Shown piece by piece: positions 26,605 to 35,266 of a DNA stretch of 64,000 bases. The stretch lies in assembly GCF_012641265.1 (NCBI RefSeq), contig NZ_JABAHZ010000001.1, positions 248,001 to 312,000 of the forward strand, in the 5' to 3' direction. Origin of the DNA: Chitinophaga eiseniae. GTDB lineage: Bacteria > Bacteroidota > Bacteroidia > Chitinophagales > Chitinophagaceae. Below the pieces are notes generated by a model. It saw nothing but the letters and a program-made list of their open reading frames with translations, ran no database searches and was not told where the DNA came from. A program made the position numbers and the translations under genes. Each line of letters begins with the position of its first letter. Positions within the stretch are counted from its first letter, which is position 1.

Positions 26605-27698
26605 GGTGCTTCTTTTAAGGCGATAACATCACCTGCTTTCAGACCAGATTTAACTTCTACCCAGTCGCCATTGCGGATACCGGCAACAATCGCGGTTTTC
26701 TGTACTGCTTTGCCTTGTTGCAGGTACACGCTGTCGCCTTTCAATAGATAATTGGCCGGTACTACCAGCGCTGTTACGTGTTCCCGTATAACGATGTTGG
26801 CTTCCACGGATGACTGTGGGTAAAAGAGAGCGGTATCCTGTACAGCGGCTTCCACCTGGAAGCTGCGACTTTCCTTTTGCAGCAGCGGAATGATCTTATT
26901 GATAGTCGCTGCAAACTGTTTGTCTTTGTAGACATCGGTTTCGAAATATACTTGCTGGCTGTTATGTATTTTGCTGATGTCCCGTTCGTCTACCAGCAGC
27001 TCCAGCTTGAATGAGCCGGGCTGTCCCACCATTACTACGGGATCATTGAGCTGTGCCAGCTCGCCGGGCTTCAGGTATACCTTGTATACGCGTCCACTCA
27101 CGGGGCTTTTCAGCACTTTGCCTTCGCGGTCTTGCGCGGTGGCGGTTAGCTGTTGCCGGGCCTGTAGCAGCTTGGCGGAAAGGTCGCTTTGCATGGCATG
27201 GTACTGATCCTGTAAGGTTTTATATTGTGTAGCGCTGGTAGCAGCCTGTATCCTGGCTTGTTCGGCCTCTTTCTCTGAAACGGCCTTGCTTTGCGCCAGC
27301 TCCGTATAGCGGTTGGCGTTAAAGGCATCTTGTTCCTGCTGGGTTTTGGCCAGCGCGATCCGCTTTGTCAATTCCGTTAGCGGAGCGGAATTTTCCTGTG
27401 TATTGGCGCCGGCCAGATCCACCTGCCGTTGCAGGATATTCATTTGTTCCAGCTGACCGGGTGTGCCTAACACTGCCAGTAGCTGGTTTTGCCGCACGGT
27501 GTCGCCTTCTTTTACCAACACTTTCAGCAACAGGTCGGCGGAATTGGCTTTCAGGAAATAGTAGGCTTCAGGCATAATTTCTCCGGAAGCATATACGGCC
27601 TCATTCAGGGTGCGGGCTTGCACCATATAGGTAGCCGTTTTCGGTTTGCAGGCAATGAACAGTATCGTCATTCCTGTTATAGTGAGCCATGTTTTCAT
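26601..27698 (-). CDS. Periplasmic adaptor lipoprotein (MacA/HlyD family)
   Basis: 365 residues. Signal with lipobox LFIAC (Cys17). A biotinyl-lipoyl-like half motif (VLVKEGDTVRQNQLLAVLG), a long alpha-hairpin rich in Gln, Ala and Glu (about 85-190), the second lipoyl half (GKVLKSPVSGRVYKVYLKPGELAQLND) and a C-terminal membrane-proximal domain (VKSGLKAGDVIALKE) appear in the usual order. It links the inner-membrane permease to the TolC channel. Its stop overlaps the permease start and it lies 8 bp after the TolC gene. Confidence 0.9.
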   Translation of the reverse strand: MKTWLTITGMTILFIACKPKTATYMVQARTLNEAVYASGEIMPEAYYFLKANSADLLLKVLVKEGDTVRQNQLLAVLGTPGQLEQMNILQRQVDLAGANTQENSAPLTELTKRIALAKTQQEQDAFNANRYTELAQSKAVSEKEAEQARIQAATSATQYKTLQDQYHAMQSDLSAKLLQARQQLTATAQDREGKVLKSPVSGRVYKVYLKPGELAQLNDPVVMVGQPGSFKLELLVDERDISKIHNSQQVYFETDVYKDKQFAATINKIIPLLQKESRSFQVEAAVQDTALFYPQSSVEANIVIREHVTALVVPANYLLKGDSVYLQQGKAVQKTAIVAGIRNGDWVEVKSGLKAGDVIALKEAP

Positions 27699-27706
27699 GC
27701 AGATCG

Positions 27707-29038
27707 TTATTGATGTTGCAAATAGTTGAGTTCTGTATAGTGTTTGAAAAAGTCGGTACGCGCGTCGTTGAGCTTTACCTCGGCATCGTAAAGGTCCTGT
27801 TGTATTTCTTTCAACTGTATCATATCGATGATCCCTTTATTGATCTTCTGCTTGCTGAGGGCTTCGTTTTCCTGCGCCAGCACAATATTTTCTTTTAGTA
27901 CCTGTATGTCGCCCGCTGCTTTTTCCAGCAGTAGTTTTTCCTGGCGGTATTTCTTTTCCTGTGCTGCTTCGTATTGTTTGAACCGGCTGGAACTTGCCCG
28001 CCATTGGGCTTTCATGCTGCGGGGTTTGGTGGAGAAATTAGACCACGACAGCGGGAAACGTAATTCCACGCCTGCGAAGCCAACGGTAAACCAGGGCGAG
28101 CGGGTGATGAAGTTTATCTGGTCGCCAAATCCCAGTTGCTGATAAGAACCTTTCAGGTGTAAGCTGGGATATAATGTGGCTTGTGTATGGCGGTATTGCT
28201 GCGCTGCGATGGATACTTTCAGCTGCTCCGCCTCATAGTCGGGTAGCTGGGTGGCGTTATAATTATGGATGTCCAGCGGTGGTAAAGGATCTGTAGGTTG
28301 TGTGTGCAGCAGGCTGTCGGGCGGAAAGCCCATCCAGAATTTCAGATCGAGCCTGGCTTCCTGCAATGATGTAGTGGCCTGTTGCACGGCTTGTTGCCTG
28401 TTTTTGAGCAGGACAGCCGATTGATTGAAAGCAATTTTATCCGTCAGTCCCTTATTAAACTGGAGTTGTACCAGGTCATGGATTTGCTGGTAGTTGCCAT
28501 ATAGTTGTTGTGTTACCGCGAGGTAGTCTTGCTGCAGCTGTGCGCTATAGTAGGCCATACTTACATTCTTCCGCAGCAGCCGTTGTAAGGAGTGGTACTC
28601 GCTGCTGGCGGCCTGTTGCTGCAGTTTGGCCAGGCGGATGTTTTGCCAGGTTTTTACATCTACCAGGGGCAGGCTGGCTTCTGCGCCGTAGTTGCCCATC
28701 CAGGGCGTACCCATGCGTACCGGTACAAAGGTGCCGGGAGGCCGGTTTACCAGTTCTCCGGGAAATACCTGTACGGGTATTTTCCAGTAGTTGTTGACAG
28801 CTGCGGTAACGGTGATGTCCGGGAGAAGCGCTGCTGCTGCCGCTTTCCGGTCTTGTGCCGCCGCATCGGCCGATTGCGCTTGGGCAAGCAGTTCCTGGTT
28901 ATGGATGCTGGCATAGTCAAGGCATTGCTGTAAGCTGAGGGTAGTGGCAGGTTGCCCCGTGTCTTTCTCCGGCATGGTTTGTCCTGTCGCTACCCGGATC
29001 TGGGTAGCCAGCAACAGAAAAATAATCCCTGTTTTCAT
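27707..29038 (-). CDS. TolC-family outer membrane efflux channel
   Basis: 443 residues with a signal peptide ending near ATGQT (20). Two repeats of the TolC helical barrel: one begins LSLQQCLDYASIHNQELLAQAQ, the second lies about 225-430. It is the first structural gene of the efflux operon and starts 63 bp after the stop of the GbsR-type regulator. It is the exit duct of the tripartite MacAB-like pump encoded downstream. Confidence 0.9.
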   Translation of the reverse strand: MKTGIIFLLLATQIRVATGQTMPEKDTGQPATTLSLQQCLDYASIHNQELLAQAQSADAAAQDRKAAAAALLPDITVTAAVNNYWKIPVQVFPGELVNRPPGTFVPVRMGTPWMGNYGAEASLPLVDVKTWQNIRLAKLQQQAASSEYHSLQRLLRKNVSMAYYSAQLQQDYLAVTQQLYGNYQQIHDLVQLQFNKGLTDKIAFNQSAVLLKNRQQAVQQATTSLQEARLDLKFWMGFPPDSLLHTQPTDPLPPLDIHNYNATQLPDYEAEQLKVSIAAQQYRHTQATLYPSLHLKGSYQQLGFGDQINFITRSPWFTVGFAGVELRFPLSWSNFSTKPRSMKAQWRASSSRFKQYEAAQEKKYRQEKLLLEKAAGDIQVLKENIVLAQENEALSKQKINKGIIDMIQLKEIQQDLYDAEVKLNDARTDFFKHYTELNYLQHQ

Positions 29039-29101
29039 CTTAAGTAGTTATTATTCTTTTAGTTCTGAACTTAAAGAACCAGGCGCGACAAAAAAAAGCC
29101 G

Positions 29102-29653
29102 CTATGGGTGGGCTTTATTGAGCGCGACGGTCCGTTTCCATCGTTCCAGTATCAACGGTAATTCTACCAACATCATTTTATAGAGCAGGGCTACTGCTTC
29201 CAATTCCTCGTTCAATGTGTCATCGGTGTGGCGGATAGACCTGATTTCATCCAGGATGCCGAAAAACACCCTGATCCTGTCGGTCATGGTCTGCTCATTG
29301 AAGATACCGGCCAGGTTGGCTGAAAAGTAGCGTTTTCGCTGGCCGCCCACGGTTTTAGACGTGATCATCTTAGTGGATTCCAGCATTTTGATGGCATTAG
29401 ATACAGCACTTTTACTCACGCCGAAATACTCCACTATCTGTTCAAACGTAGCCTGGGAGTCTTTACACAGCAAGAGATAAATATAGGTCCGTGCTGCCAC
29501 CGGTGTAAGGCCCAGGCCTTCCATGGCAACGCTCAGTTGCTCGATCTTCTCCCTGTGTTTTTCCAATGCTGCTGTTTTTACTGGACAAAGTTGGATAAAT
29601 AAAATTGGTTTTCCAAAAAGAGAACCAATTTTGTTTTGAGGAGTAGCTGTCAC
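29102..29653 (-). CDS. GbsR/MarR-type transcriptional regulator of the efflux operon
   Basis: 183 residues if the ATG at 29653 is used. The winged helix (MEGLGLTPVAARTYIYLLLCKDSQATFEQIVEYFGVSKSAVSNAIKMLES) is of the GbsR branch. The first 29 residues are unlike the family, and their codons hold an inverted repeat and a Bacteroidota-like promoter, so the true start is probably the in-frame TTG at 29566, giving 154 residues. It is the first gene of the operon running to the ABC ATPase, and probably represses it. The inducing compound is unknown. Confidence 0.8.
   Translation of the reverse strand: MTATPQNKIGSLFGKPILFIQLCPVKTAALEKHREKIEQLSVAMEGLGLTPVAARTYIYLLLCKDSQATFEQIVEYFGVSKSAVSNAIKMLESTKMITSKTVGGQRKRYFSANLAGIFNEQTMTDRIRVFFGILDEIRSIRHTDDTLNEELEAVALLYKMMLVELPLILERWKRTVALNKAHP
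29601..29632 (-). promoter_or_regulatory. Probable operator/promoter of the GbsR-efflux operon
   Basis: AAAATTGGTT and AACCAATTTT form a 10-bp inverted repeat with a 12-bp spacer. On the minus strand a TTTTTGG box is followed about 20 bp later by CAACTTTG, close to the Bacteroidota -33/-7 pattern (TTTG and TAnnTTTG), with the TTG start at 29566 a short way downstream. The repeat overlaps the -33 box, the expected site for autorepression. Confidence 0.55.
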
Positions 29654-29694
29654 GTGGTATATAATCGAAAGCGCTATAACAGTTATAAAAACGC

Positions 29695-29729
29695 AAAACG
29701 CCCCCCATTATATGCGGAGAGCGTTTTTT
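29695..29729 (-). terminator. Intrinsic terminator after the MBL hydrolase gene
   Basis: AAAACGC/GCGTTTT outer stem with a G/C-rich inner stem that uses G-U pairs only when read on the minus strand. A T-run follows three bases beyond on the minus strand, and six T also end the plus-strand side, so it may work both ways. It separates the MBL gene from the GbsR operon. Confidence 0.65.
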
Positions 29730-29756
29730 CGTATATGCTTTTGGTTTAGACCGATC

Positions 29757-30518
29757 TTATTGCAGCGTTACCACCGCTCCGTCCTGCGGAATAGTCAGTT
29801 TCCCTTCCGGCACGTTCCACGCGTTTGCTTTCTGGCGTAAGGATTCCCGGGTAGTCAGGCAGTGGTCAATGGCTTCCATGTGTACCGCGATTATTTTAGC
29901 ATGGCCGCTTCCTTTAATCAGCTCCATGGTTTGGCTTTCTTCCATGAGAATGGGCGTGTCTTCATAGCCCGGCATGACTGCGCCCCCGGAATTAATCACC
30001 ACGTAATCTGGCTGATAGGTATGGAGGTACCCCGCTATTTCCGGGATCCAGATGGTATCGCCGGCAATGTAAATGGTAGGTTCGCCTGCAGCGCTTAATA
30101 CAAACCCGCTCACAGTACCCATTTTCAGGAGTACTTCGCCACTGCCGTGTTCACCACCTGTTCTTTGAATGGTAATACCTTCCCAGGTGATGGTATCGTG
30201 TATCGTGATAGCGTTGGTGAATTTTGCGTCCTGGAAGTAAGCTTCATCTGCGGGCTGATTGATCAGCGGCAGGGCTTTATCTAAGGCTTCGCTGGCAGCT
30301 GCATCGAAATGGTCCTGGTGGGTGTGGGTCACCAATACCAGGTCGGTGTCGCGGATGATGTCTGCGATGGGCAGCGGAAGTTCTACGGTAGGACTTTTCA
30401 CCTTTCCTGCGATAGAGCGCAAACCTGATTTGGGCGCGAACATAGGATCGACCAATATCTTTTTCCCGGCGTAATGGATCACCAATGTAGCGTTTCTTAT
30501 TAACTGTATGCTCGACAT
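29757..30518 (-). CDS. MBL-fold metallo-hydrolase
   Basis: 253 residues, cytoplasmic. The dinuclear metal motif THTHQDHFDAA (about 60-70) and a late GDTIW segment (about 150) identify a metallo-beta-lactamase-fold enzyme of the UlaG-like/Lactamase_B_2 type, which hydrolyse esters, lactones or phosphodiesters. No lactamase role is implied. It follows an AraC regulator gene by 87 bp in the same direction, which probably controls it. Confidence 0.85.
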   Translation of the reverse strand: MSSIQLIRNATLVIHYAGKKILVDPMFAPKSGLRSIAGKVKSPTVELPLPIADIIRDTDLVLVTHTHQDHFDAAASEALDKALPLINQPADEAYFQDAKFTNAITIHDTITWEGITIQRTGGEHGSGEVLLKMGTVSGFVLSAAGEPTIYIAGDTIWIPEIAGYLHTYQPDYVVINSGGAVMPGYEDTPILMEESQTMELIKGSGHAKIIAVHMEAIDHCLTTRESLRQKANAWNVPEGKLTIPQDGAVVTLQ

Positions 30519-30605
30519 ATCAAATGATTTTATACGTCAAAGATACAGGCTCCGGGTGGCTTGCGGCCTACCCAAACAGCACGCGAAGCTACCATTTTGA
30601 TAAGC

Positions 30606-31487
30606 TTATATAGCGGGGTTTTGATAGCTGGCCATAAACTCGCTGGTAGTAAGGCCCGTTTGCGATTTGAAGAATCGCATAAGGTGATGAGGCTCGGAGA
30701 AGTGCAGCTTGTCGGCAATTTCCGCCACGGTGAGCCTTTCGTGCAGGAGGTAATTTTGGACTTCAGCCAGTAACCGGTGTTTCATCAGGTGGGTAGCGGT
30801 TACATTGAATTGGGCCTGCACGGCTTTATTCAGTGAAATCCGGCTAATACCCATCAGTGCAGCGTATTCACTGATGCGCTGCTTTTCATGGATATGTACT
30901 TCCAGCAGCTTCCTGAACTGGTAGGCATAGTTGTTTTCTGTTTTTTCTATAGGAAGATGATGTTGATGGGCATATTGCCTGTTTAATTTTTGTAACAGGT
31001 AATACAGTAGCGACCGGATAATATGTACGCTATCCGGTTTGGTAGCAGTAAGTTCTGTTTTTATTTCCTGCAAAATATGGCAGGCCCTGTCCATTTCGTC
31101 GGCAGGGATGGTCATGTTCAGCGGATAGTCCAGCTGGTAAAAGTAAAGCAGGCGATAGGTGAACAGCTTGTCGGCAAAAAAATCATTCAGGAAGTCTTCC
31201 TGGAATATCAGCGTGGTAAAATCCGGATCTTCCAGGGCCGCGGGCCATTGCCTTTTCTGGAAGGGGGAAATGAAAATGACGGTATTATCGCCTATATCAA
31301 CCTGTCGCTGATCCAGCAATAGCTGGCCTTTGGCGTTCTTAAAGAAGGATATTTCGAAGAAGTCGGTGTTATAGGTGTTGTTATTGGTCCACCGCCTTTG
31401 CTGTTGATTGCCGCTAAGCACATTCAGGAGAAAGTCGACGCCGCACTCCGTTTTTTGGAACAAGATAGTTTTTAAAGGTGCCTGCAT
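30606..31487 (-). CDS. AraC-family transcriptional regulator
   Basis: 293 residues from the ATG at 31487; an in-frame TTG at 31508 is a weaker start. The N-terminal part (about 1-180) is a cupin-like sensor with PFQKRQWPAALEDPD. The C-terminal double helix-turn-helix is intact: RISEYAALMGISRISLNKAVQAQFN and LTVAEIADKLHFSEPHHLMRFFKSQTGLTTSEF. It lies upstream of the MBL hydrolase gene and divergent from the DUF898 gene; the former is the likelier target. Confidence 0.9.
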   Translation of the reverse strand: MQAPLKTILFQKTECGVDFLLNVLSGNQQQRRWTNNNTYNTDFFEISFFKNAKGQLLLDQRQVDIGDNTVIFISPFQKRQWPAALEDPDFTTLIFQEDFLNDFFADKLFTYRLLYFYQLDYPLNMTIPADEMDRACHILQEIKTELTATKPDSVHIIRSLLYYLLQKLNRQYAHQHHLPIEKTENNYAYQFRKLLEVHIHEKQRISEYAALMGISRISLNKAVQAQFNVTATHLMKHRLLAEVQNYLLHERLTVAEIADKLHFSEPHHLMRFFKSQTGLTTSEFMASYQNPAI

Positions 31488-31618
31488 AGTTGTTGGTCCA
31501 GTCGCCAAATGTAAGGAAATATCATGGTCGCGGGAGGCGATATTAATTAGGTAATTTTGTATTGTGAAAAATATTTATATTTTTACTTTATTAATCTATA
31601 TCATTTTAATCCCTATCT

Positions 31619-32587
31619 ATGGAACAACAGTATAGCCCTTCGGGGACTGTAGCAGGCACTCCTTCCTTAAGTTTTAAGGGGAGTGGATCTTCTTATTTTG
31701 GTATCCTGATCATGAACATGTTGCTGTCGATGGTAACACTTGGATTTTATTATCCCTGGGCCCGGGCAGCACGTTTGCGTTTTCTTTATTCCTCTACGGA
31801 AATGGAAGGTTCCCGTTTTGCCTGGAATGGCACGGGGAAGGAAATGTTTATTGGCTTCCTGAAAGCGCTGGGTATTCTCGTGGTTATCGCCCTGCTGGTA
31901 GGCCTCTTTGCCTGGATGAAAGTACCTTTCCTGGGGTTGCTGGTATACCTGGCGGCCATCGTTTTTGTGGTGCCGGTAGCCATTCACGGCGCTAACCGTT
32001 ATCACTGGTCCCGGACTACCTGGAGAGGTATTCGTTTCGGATACCGTGGCAACCGGAACGAGTTTGTAAAATTGTTTATCAAAGAAATGTTGCTGACCAT
32101 CGTTACACTGGGCTTTTATGGCTCCTGGATGTTTATGAATATCCGCAACTATGTTGTTGGCAATATCCGTTTTGGAAGCGGTGAGTTTTTCTACGAAGGC
32201 GATGGCTGGGAATATTTCAAGATGAACCTGAAAGGATATCTCCTGACCATTATCACCCTGGGTATTTATGGCTTCTGGTGGCAGGCAGATGTTTTCCGCT
32301 ATAATATTGAGCATATGCGTTTGCTGCACGGCGATAAAGTGTTTAACTTCCGTTCTACCGCATCTGGTGGCGCTTTTGCCGGGCTGTTGATTTTGAATAT
32401 GTTGTTGTTGATTTTCACGCTGGGCATCGGTTATGCATGGGTGCAAACCCGTACCATCAAATTCCTGATGGAGAACGTGGAAATAGAAGGCAATATCGCA
32501 CTGGATGAGTTGGCGCAAACAGAAGAGGAATATAAGAACGCAACCGGCGAAGACCTGGCAGACATGCTGGATCTGAGCATTATTTAA
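31619..32587 (+). CDS. DUF898 (YjgN-type) integral membrane protein
   Basis: 322 residues. Repeated hydrophobic units carry the family pattern TLGFYYPWARAARLRFLYSSTEMEGSRF and TLGIYGFWWQADVFRYNIEH, with about eight membrane segments. The function is unknown. The next gene, an M48 metallopeptidase, starts 6 bp later; the tight spacing suggests that the two proteins act together at the inner membrane. Confidence 0.88.
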   Translation: MEQQYSPSGTVAGTPSLSFKGSGSSYFGILIMNMLLSMVTLGFYYPWARAARLRFLYSSTEMEGSRFAWNGTGKEMFIGFLKALGILVVIALLVGLFAWMKVPFLGLLVYLAAIVFVVPVAIHGANRYHWSRTTWRGIRFGYRGNRNEFVKLFIKEMLLTIVTLGFYGSWMFMNIRNYVVGNIRFGSGEFFYEGDGWEYFKMNLKGYLLTIITLGIYGFWWQADVFRYNIEHMRLLHGDKVFNFRSTASGGAFAGLLILNMLLLIFTLGIGYAWVQTRTIKFLMENVEIEGNIALDELAQTEEEYKNATGEDLADMLDLSII

Positions 32588-32593
32588 TCACGA

Positions 32594-33670
32594 ATGTTTA
32601 CAGGACAATTTTACAATCACCAGGTGGCCAAATCTACCACTATTACTGTACTGGTAGTAGAGGCGGGTTTGTTACTACAGGTGCCTGCTGCAGAAGAAGG
32701 CGTCGTCCAGCCGGTATATTGGTTGTTTACCGATATGCAGACCGACCTGGCCGACCGCAGCTTTATCCGCATTACCCATCGGGGGGCGGATGCAGGTACG
32801 CTGGAAGTAAGCGATCCGGCGTTTGTAAAAACGTTCCTGCAATATTATAAACCGTCACGGATTACCCGCCTTGAGCAGCTGGTGGTTCGTGGCGGTCTTA
32901 AATGGAGCCTGGGTATTGTGCTGGGTATGATAGCCCTTTTGCTGGTTGGTAATTTCGTGGTATTACCCTGGTGCGCCGGCATCGCAGCAGAGCGGTTGCC
33001 GCACTCGTTCGACCGGCAGCTGGGAGAAATGGCGCGCAGCAGCAACCCCGAACCGGTGGATACGGCGGCCAGCGCCCTGCTTACCGCCTTCGCCCGGCAA
33101 ATACAATGGGATACCGGTGATACCCTCACCTTTGTTGTATCCCGCCGGGATATAGAAAATGCGTATGCCCTTCCGGGTGGATATATTGTGGTGTATACCG
33201 GCTTGCTGAAAAAACTGAAAACGCCGGAGCAGCTGGCCGCATTATTATCACACGAAGTGGCCCACGTTACCCGCCGTCATTCTATCCGCGCCCTCTGCAG
33301 CAATATGAGCAGTATGCTGCTCATCAACCTTATCTTCAGCGGGGGAGGTACGCTTACCGGGCAGCTGTTTTCCAATGCCGCCTCGCTCAATAGCCTGCGG
33401 TATTCCCGTAAATATGAAGAGCAGGCCGACCTGACCGGGCTGGCTACCCTGCGGGAAAACCACATTAATCAACAAGGTATGCTGGCGCTGATGGAAGTAT
33501 TGCAGCAACTGGATCACCAGCATCATATCCCCGAGTTTATCAGCACACATCCGCTCACAGATCACCGCGTGCGTTATGTACGGCAGCAGATTGCCGAACA
33601 TCCGGCTACCGCTACGCAACATCCTGTTATGGCAACGCTATTTCAACAATTAAAGGAGGCCTGTCATTAA
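32594..33670 (+). CDS. Membrane-anchored M48-family metallopeptidase
   Basis: 358 residues. One membrane helix (about 97-118, LGIVLGMIALLLVGNFVVLPW), then a peptidase domain with the zinc motif HEVAH (220-224) and the third ligand region YSRKYEEQADLTGL. Family features ENAYALPGGYIVVYTGLLKKL and ISTHPLTDHRVR are present. The first 90 residues contain no known motif. It is translated 6 bp after the DUF898 gene. Probable role is membrane protein or periplasmic quality control; no substrate is suggested by sequence. Confidence 0.88.
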   Translation: MFTGQFYNHQVAKSTTITVLVVEAGLLLQVPAAEEGVVQPVYWLFTDMQTDLADRSFIRITHRGADAGTLEVSDPAFVKTFLQYYKPSRITRLEQLVVRGGLKWSLGIVLGMIALLLVGNFVVLPWCAGIAAERLPHSFDRQLGEMARSSNPEPVDTAASALLTAFARQIQWDTGDTLTFVVSRRDIENAYALPGGYIVVYTGLLKKLKTPEQLAALLSHEVAHVTRRHSIRALCSNMSSMLLINLIFSGGGTLTGQLFSNAASLNSLRYSRKYEEQADLTGLATLRENHINQQGMLALMEVLQQLDHQHHIPEFISTHPLTDHRVRYVRQQIAEHPATATQHPVMATLFQQLKEACH

Positions 33671-33718
33671 TCCACTGCATCATACCGTCAAGGAGTATAC
33701 GAAATATCACCGCCGCAT

Positions 33719-34096
33719 TTATTTTTTCTTTACAGCCGTTTTAGCTGCCAGGGATTCCTTCACCCGGAACTTAACGATTTTAGTAATGAGGCCTAACGGC
33801 ATGGGTGCATTCAGCGGAAACTGTATCGTGCCTTTCCCCGCCCGGTAGGGAGCTATTTCTTCTTTAAATGCTTCGGTACCGCTGGGAGTAGGATAGAAGC
33901 CGATATGATTTTTAAACGCAGCAAAATGTACCAGGTTACCCTGTAGCCTGAATGTGGGGATACCATATCGGATAGCTTCTTCCGCATCCGGCGCAGCTTT
34001 TCTTATCGTGACCCGGATTTCTTCCAGTATGGTTTGTATGGCCCCGGGAAAAGTGGCAATGTATGCATCGATGGAATCGAAATTGGCGTTATTCAT
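33719..34096 (-). CDS. DUF1801 (YdhG-like) small protein
   Basis: 125 residues from the ATG at 34096; an in-frame TTG at 34123 is less likely. FDSIDAYIATFPGAIQTILEEIRVTIRKAAPDAEEAIRYGIPTF and the later FAAFKNHIGFYPTPSGTEAF are typical of the family, whose members have been linked to iron handling (frataxin-like fold in the Bacillus member) and are otherwise uncharacterised. Lys-rich end. Convergent with the M48 gene. Confidence 0.85.
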   Translation of the reverse strand: MNNANFDSIDAYIATFPGAIQTILEEIRVTIRKAAPDAEEAIRYGIPTFRLQGNLVHFAAFKNHIGFYPTPSGTEAFKEEIAPYRAGKGTIQFPLNAPMPLGLITKIVKFRVKESLAAKTAVKKK

Positions 34097-34525
34097 GGCG
34101 CATGAGAATTTGACCTGTAACAAATTTACATACGGATTACCGGAATAAGGCGGTGTAAAAGCGACAGTATCTGGGGCAGATGCGACATCCCCATTTCAGG
34201 TCATAGGCTCGGACGGCACTGTCAGCATAAAATGAAAGCAGGTGTATTCGGAAATAACATAGCGCTGCTGTGAAAGCCGCGCTATGTTTGGGGAACATGA
34301 CAAGAATGACGGAGAAGGTTTTTCGAACTCAACTTTATAATGATAAACCATCAGCTGATAAAGAAGTATGGTTTATGGGGTACCGGATAAAAGGCCTTTC
34401 AGCGTTTGTCCTGCTATTATTAACAGCTTGTATTACAGCGGCAAAAGTATCATAGTATTCATGACTGGTCAACTGCGTAAATTCGCAGGTTCTGATTTTC
34501 TTTGTTACTTTTAGGGCAAAAAAGC
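34097..34525. other. Intergenic region between DUF1801 and the PAS-LuxR gene
   Basis: 429 bp without a gene I would defend. A 26-codon reading frame at 34375-34455 on the plus strand encodes a lipobox-like peptide (MGYRIKGLSAFVLLLLTAC then seven residues), which could be a remnant or a tiny lipoprotein. No terminator or repeat of note. Confidence 0.4.
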
Positions 34526-35266
34526 ATGCAATCCGACAGGTTGGACTTAGGGAACTATTCAAAGACTTTTATCACAGACGTGCCGGCTGATCTCAACAGT
34601 CCGGAGGCAAAGGAATTTAAGAAAACCATCCGGCGCTTCCCGGATGAGGCGATCTATATTTATTCGTTTAAGGAAAACCGCATGTTATATGCCGATGGTT
34701 GGGAGGACTTACTGGGGTACCGGGATGATGAAATTACCATGTTAACGATTGTGAATATCACGGCGCCGGAGTATGCCCCATTTTCCAATGAGTTGAACGA
34801 CAAGGCATTGATGTTCCTGCACAACAAAACCACTGACCTGGAGCAATACAGTTTTATGATCGAGTTAAAAAAGATTCATAAAAATGGCACACACATCCCG
34901 TTGATTTCCAAAGTGGGTGTGTTTAAAGCAGAGCAGGGCCACGTTTCCAGCATTATTGGCCATTCGCAACGGAATGAAAGTATCAAACTGGGTAACGTGA
35001 TGCGCTATGCCGCTTATGGCCCCGAAAAATCGGAGTTCGAAGATGAGCTCAATAAGCAGTTGTTCCGGCACTATGCCATTTCAGAGAAGGAGAAGGAAGC
35101 CCTCTCCCTGGTAGCGGAAGGATTTTCGTTTAAAGAGATAGCCGCCCGCTTCGGTGTTTCCCAGTCAGCCATCGAAAAAAGGATTATCCCGATGTATAAA
35201 AGGTTTGAAGTAAAAAGCCTGACACACCTGATCAGTTTTGCCTTTGCCAATCATATTCTGCCTTAG
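34526..35266 (+). CDS. PAS-domain LuxR-type transcriptional regulator
   Basis: 246 residues from the ATG at 34526 (an in-frame TTG lies eight codons upstream). Residues 35-160 form a PAS-type fold (RFPDEAIYIYSFKENRMLYADGWEDLLGY, ending SSIIGHSQRNES). The C-terminal LuxR/GerE helix-turn-helix is AISEKEKEALSLVAEGFSFKEIAARFGVSQSAIEKRI. No kinase or receiver domain is nearby, so it is a one-component sensor. Its stop overlaps the stop of the convergent P-loop membrane protein gene by 4 bp. Confidence 0.85.
   Translation: MQSDRLDLGNYSKTFITDVPADLNSPEAKEFKKTIRRFPDEAIYIYSFKENRMLYADGWEDLLGYRDDEITMLTIVNITAPEYAPFSNELNDKALMFLHNKTTDLEQYSFMIELKKIHKNGTHIPLISKVGVFKAEQGHVSSIIGHSQRNESIKLGNVMRYAAYGPEKSEFEDELNKQLFRHYAISEKEKEALSLVAEGFSFKEIAARFGVSQSAIEKRIIPMYKRFEVKSLTHLISFAFANHILP

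Noticed and set aside
31667..32518. 283-codon open frame on the minus strand inside the DUF898 gene
   Set aside because: It lies wholly antisense to a well-supported membrane protein gene and its translation is rich in His, Gln and Pro with no known fold.
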